This document shows positions 5,607 to 5,880 of a stretch of 5,880 bases of DNA, piece after piece. Source of the DNA: Deltaproteobacteria bacterium (lineage in GTDB: Bacteria > Desulfobacterota > Binatia > UBA9968). The notes under the pieces are model-generated. The model searched no databases. It was not told the DNA's origin and saw only the letters and a list, made by a program, of their open reading frames with translations. A program made the translations under genes and the position numbers. Each line of letters starts with the position of its first letter. Position 1 is the first letter of the stretch. The stretch spans positions 1-5,880 of the forward strand of contig JAJONK010000244.1 of NCBI GenBank assembly GCA_021323355.1. The letters run 5' to 3'.

Positions 5607-5734
5607 AACTGCATCCTTCACCCCGGAATAACTATCTGCCAATTGCGCGAAAGCGCTGGTGTTAACATTCAGCTGCCCTGATCGTCCAAATGTCGAGTGG
5701 CATAGTCTTGCGCGCTCGGATCAGGAGGAAGATC

Positions 5735-5880
5735 ATGAATCAGTTAATAGCAAAAAGAGTATTTGCTCTCGGGCTTTTGCTGATGTTGGTAACTGGCGCG
5801 GCGGCGTGTGATTACAATAGAGATCATTACAGCGATTATTACCGAGATCGGGATCGCTATGATCGTTACTCAGACCGGGA
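5735..5880 (+). CDS. Small exported Asp/Arg/Tyr-rich protein, N-terminal part (3' truncated by window)
   Basis: Forty-eight codons are visible. The N-terminus has a basic start (MNQLIAKR), a hydrophobic core (VFALGLLLMLV) and then TGAAAC, which is a clear export signal. Cys25 could be the lipidated residue of a lipoprotein, but the residues before it (GAAA) are only a weak lipobox, so type I cleavage near the AAA is also possible. Residues 26-48 are striking: 19 of 23 are Asp, Arg or Tyr, in irregular DRY/RDR repeats such as YRDRDRYDRYSDR. This suggests an intrinsically disordered, highly charged surface or periplasmic segment. The start is well supported by AGGAGG at 5723-5728, six bases before the ATG. 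No promoter could be placed in the 290 bases upstream. I do not recognise the family, and the C-terminus lies outside the window. Confidence 0.75.
   Translation, partial: MNQLIAKRVFALGLLLMLVTGAAACDYNRDHYSDYYRDRDRYDRYSDR

Overview
The window looks like bacterial chromosomal DNA of medium GC content with mixed composition. Shine-Dalgarno-led genes, short intergenic gaps and families common in soil bacteria suggest a free-living heterotroph. An acidobacterium or a similar soil taxon would fit, but that is an inference, because no taxonomic marker gene is present. No tRNA, rRNA, CRISPR array, transposase or integrase was recognised.

Layout. (1) Bases 2-484 hold the C-terminal part of a cardiolipin synthase-like phospholipase D enzyme, followed by a tiny ORF (481-585) that overlaps its stop codon. 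(2) Bases 743-1021 hold a small conserved-looking gene broken by an in-frame TAA at codon 9. (3) Bases 1022-1433 are a gap between convergent genes. The part at 1051-1198 is dense in inverted repeats and includes two long stems that cannot form together. A hairpin at 1409-1431 lies just beyond the next gene's stop. (4) Bases 1434-3152 (minus strand) encode an intact 572-residue GMC-family FAD oxidoreductase, visibly more GC-rich than its surroundings. (5) Bases 3153-3449 are a divergent intergenic region with a possible leader peptide followed by two alternative hairpins. (6) Bases 3450-4139 encode a six-helix membrane protein split by two compensating frameshifts. (7) Bases 4454-4861 encode a SnoaL-like (NTF2-fold) protein. 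(8) Bases 5025-5441 encode a PPOX-type flavin split-barrel protein, apparently expressed as a leaderless mRNA from a well-spaced promoter. (9) From 5735 to the right edge is the start of a small exported protein very rich in Asp, Arg and Tyr.

The genes do not form one recognisable pathway. Most have their own ribosome binding site and gaps of 150-300 bases, so they read as single transcription units of accessory type. Three reading-frame lesions in two genes suggest either decay of an accessory region or uncorrected sequence errors; the GMC, SnoaL-like and PPOX genes are intact. The most unusual parts are non-coding: the folded element at 1051-1198, the attenuator-like leader at 3328-3416, and the promoter whose predicted start site falls on the ATG at 5025.
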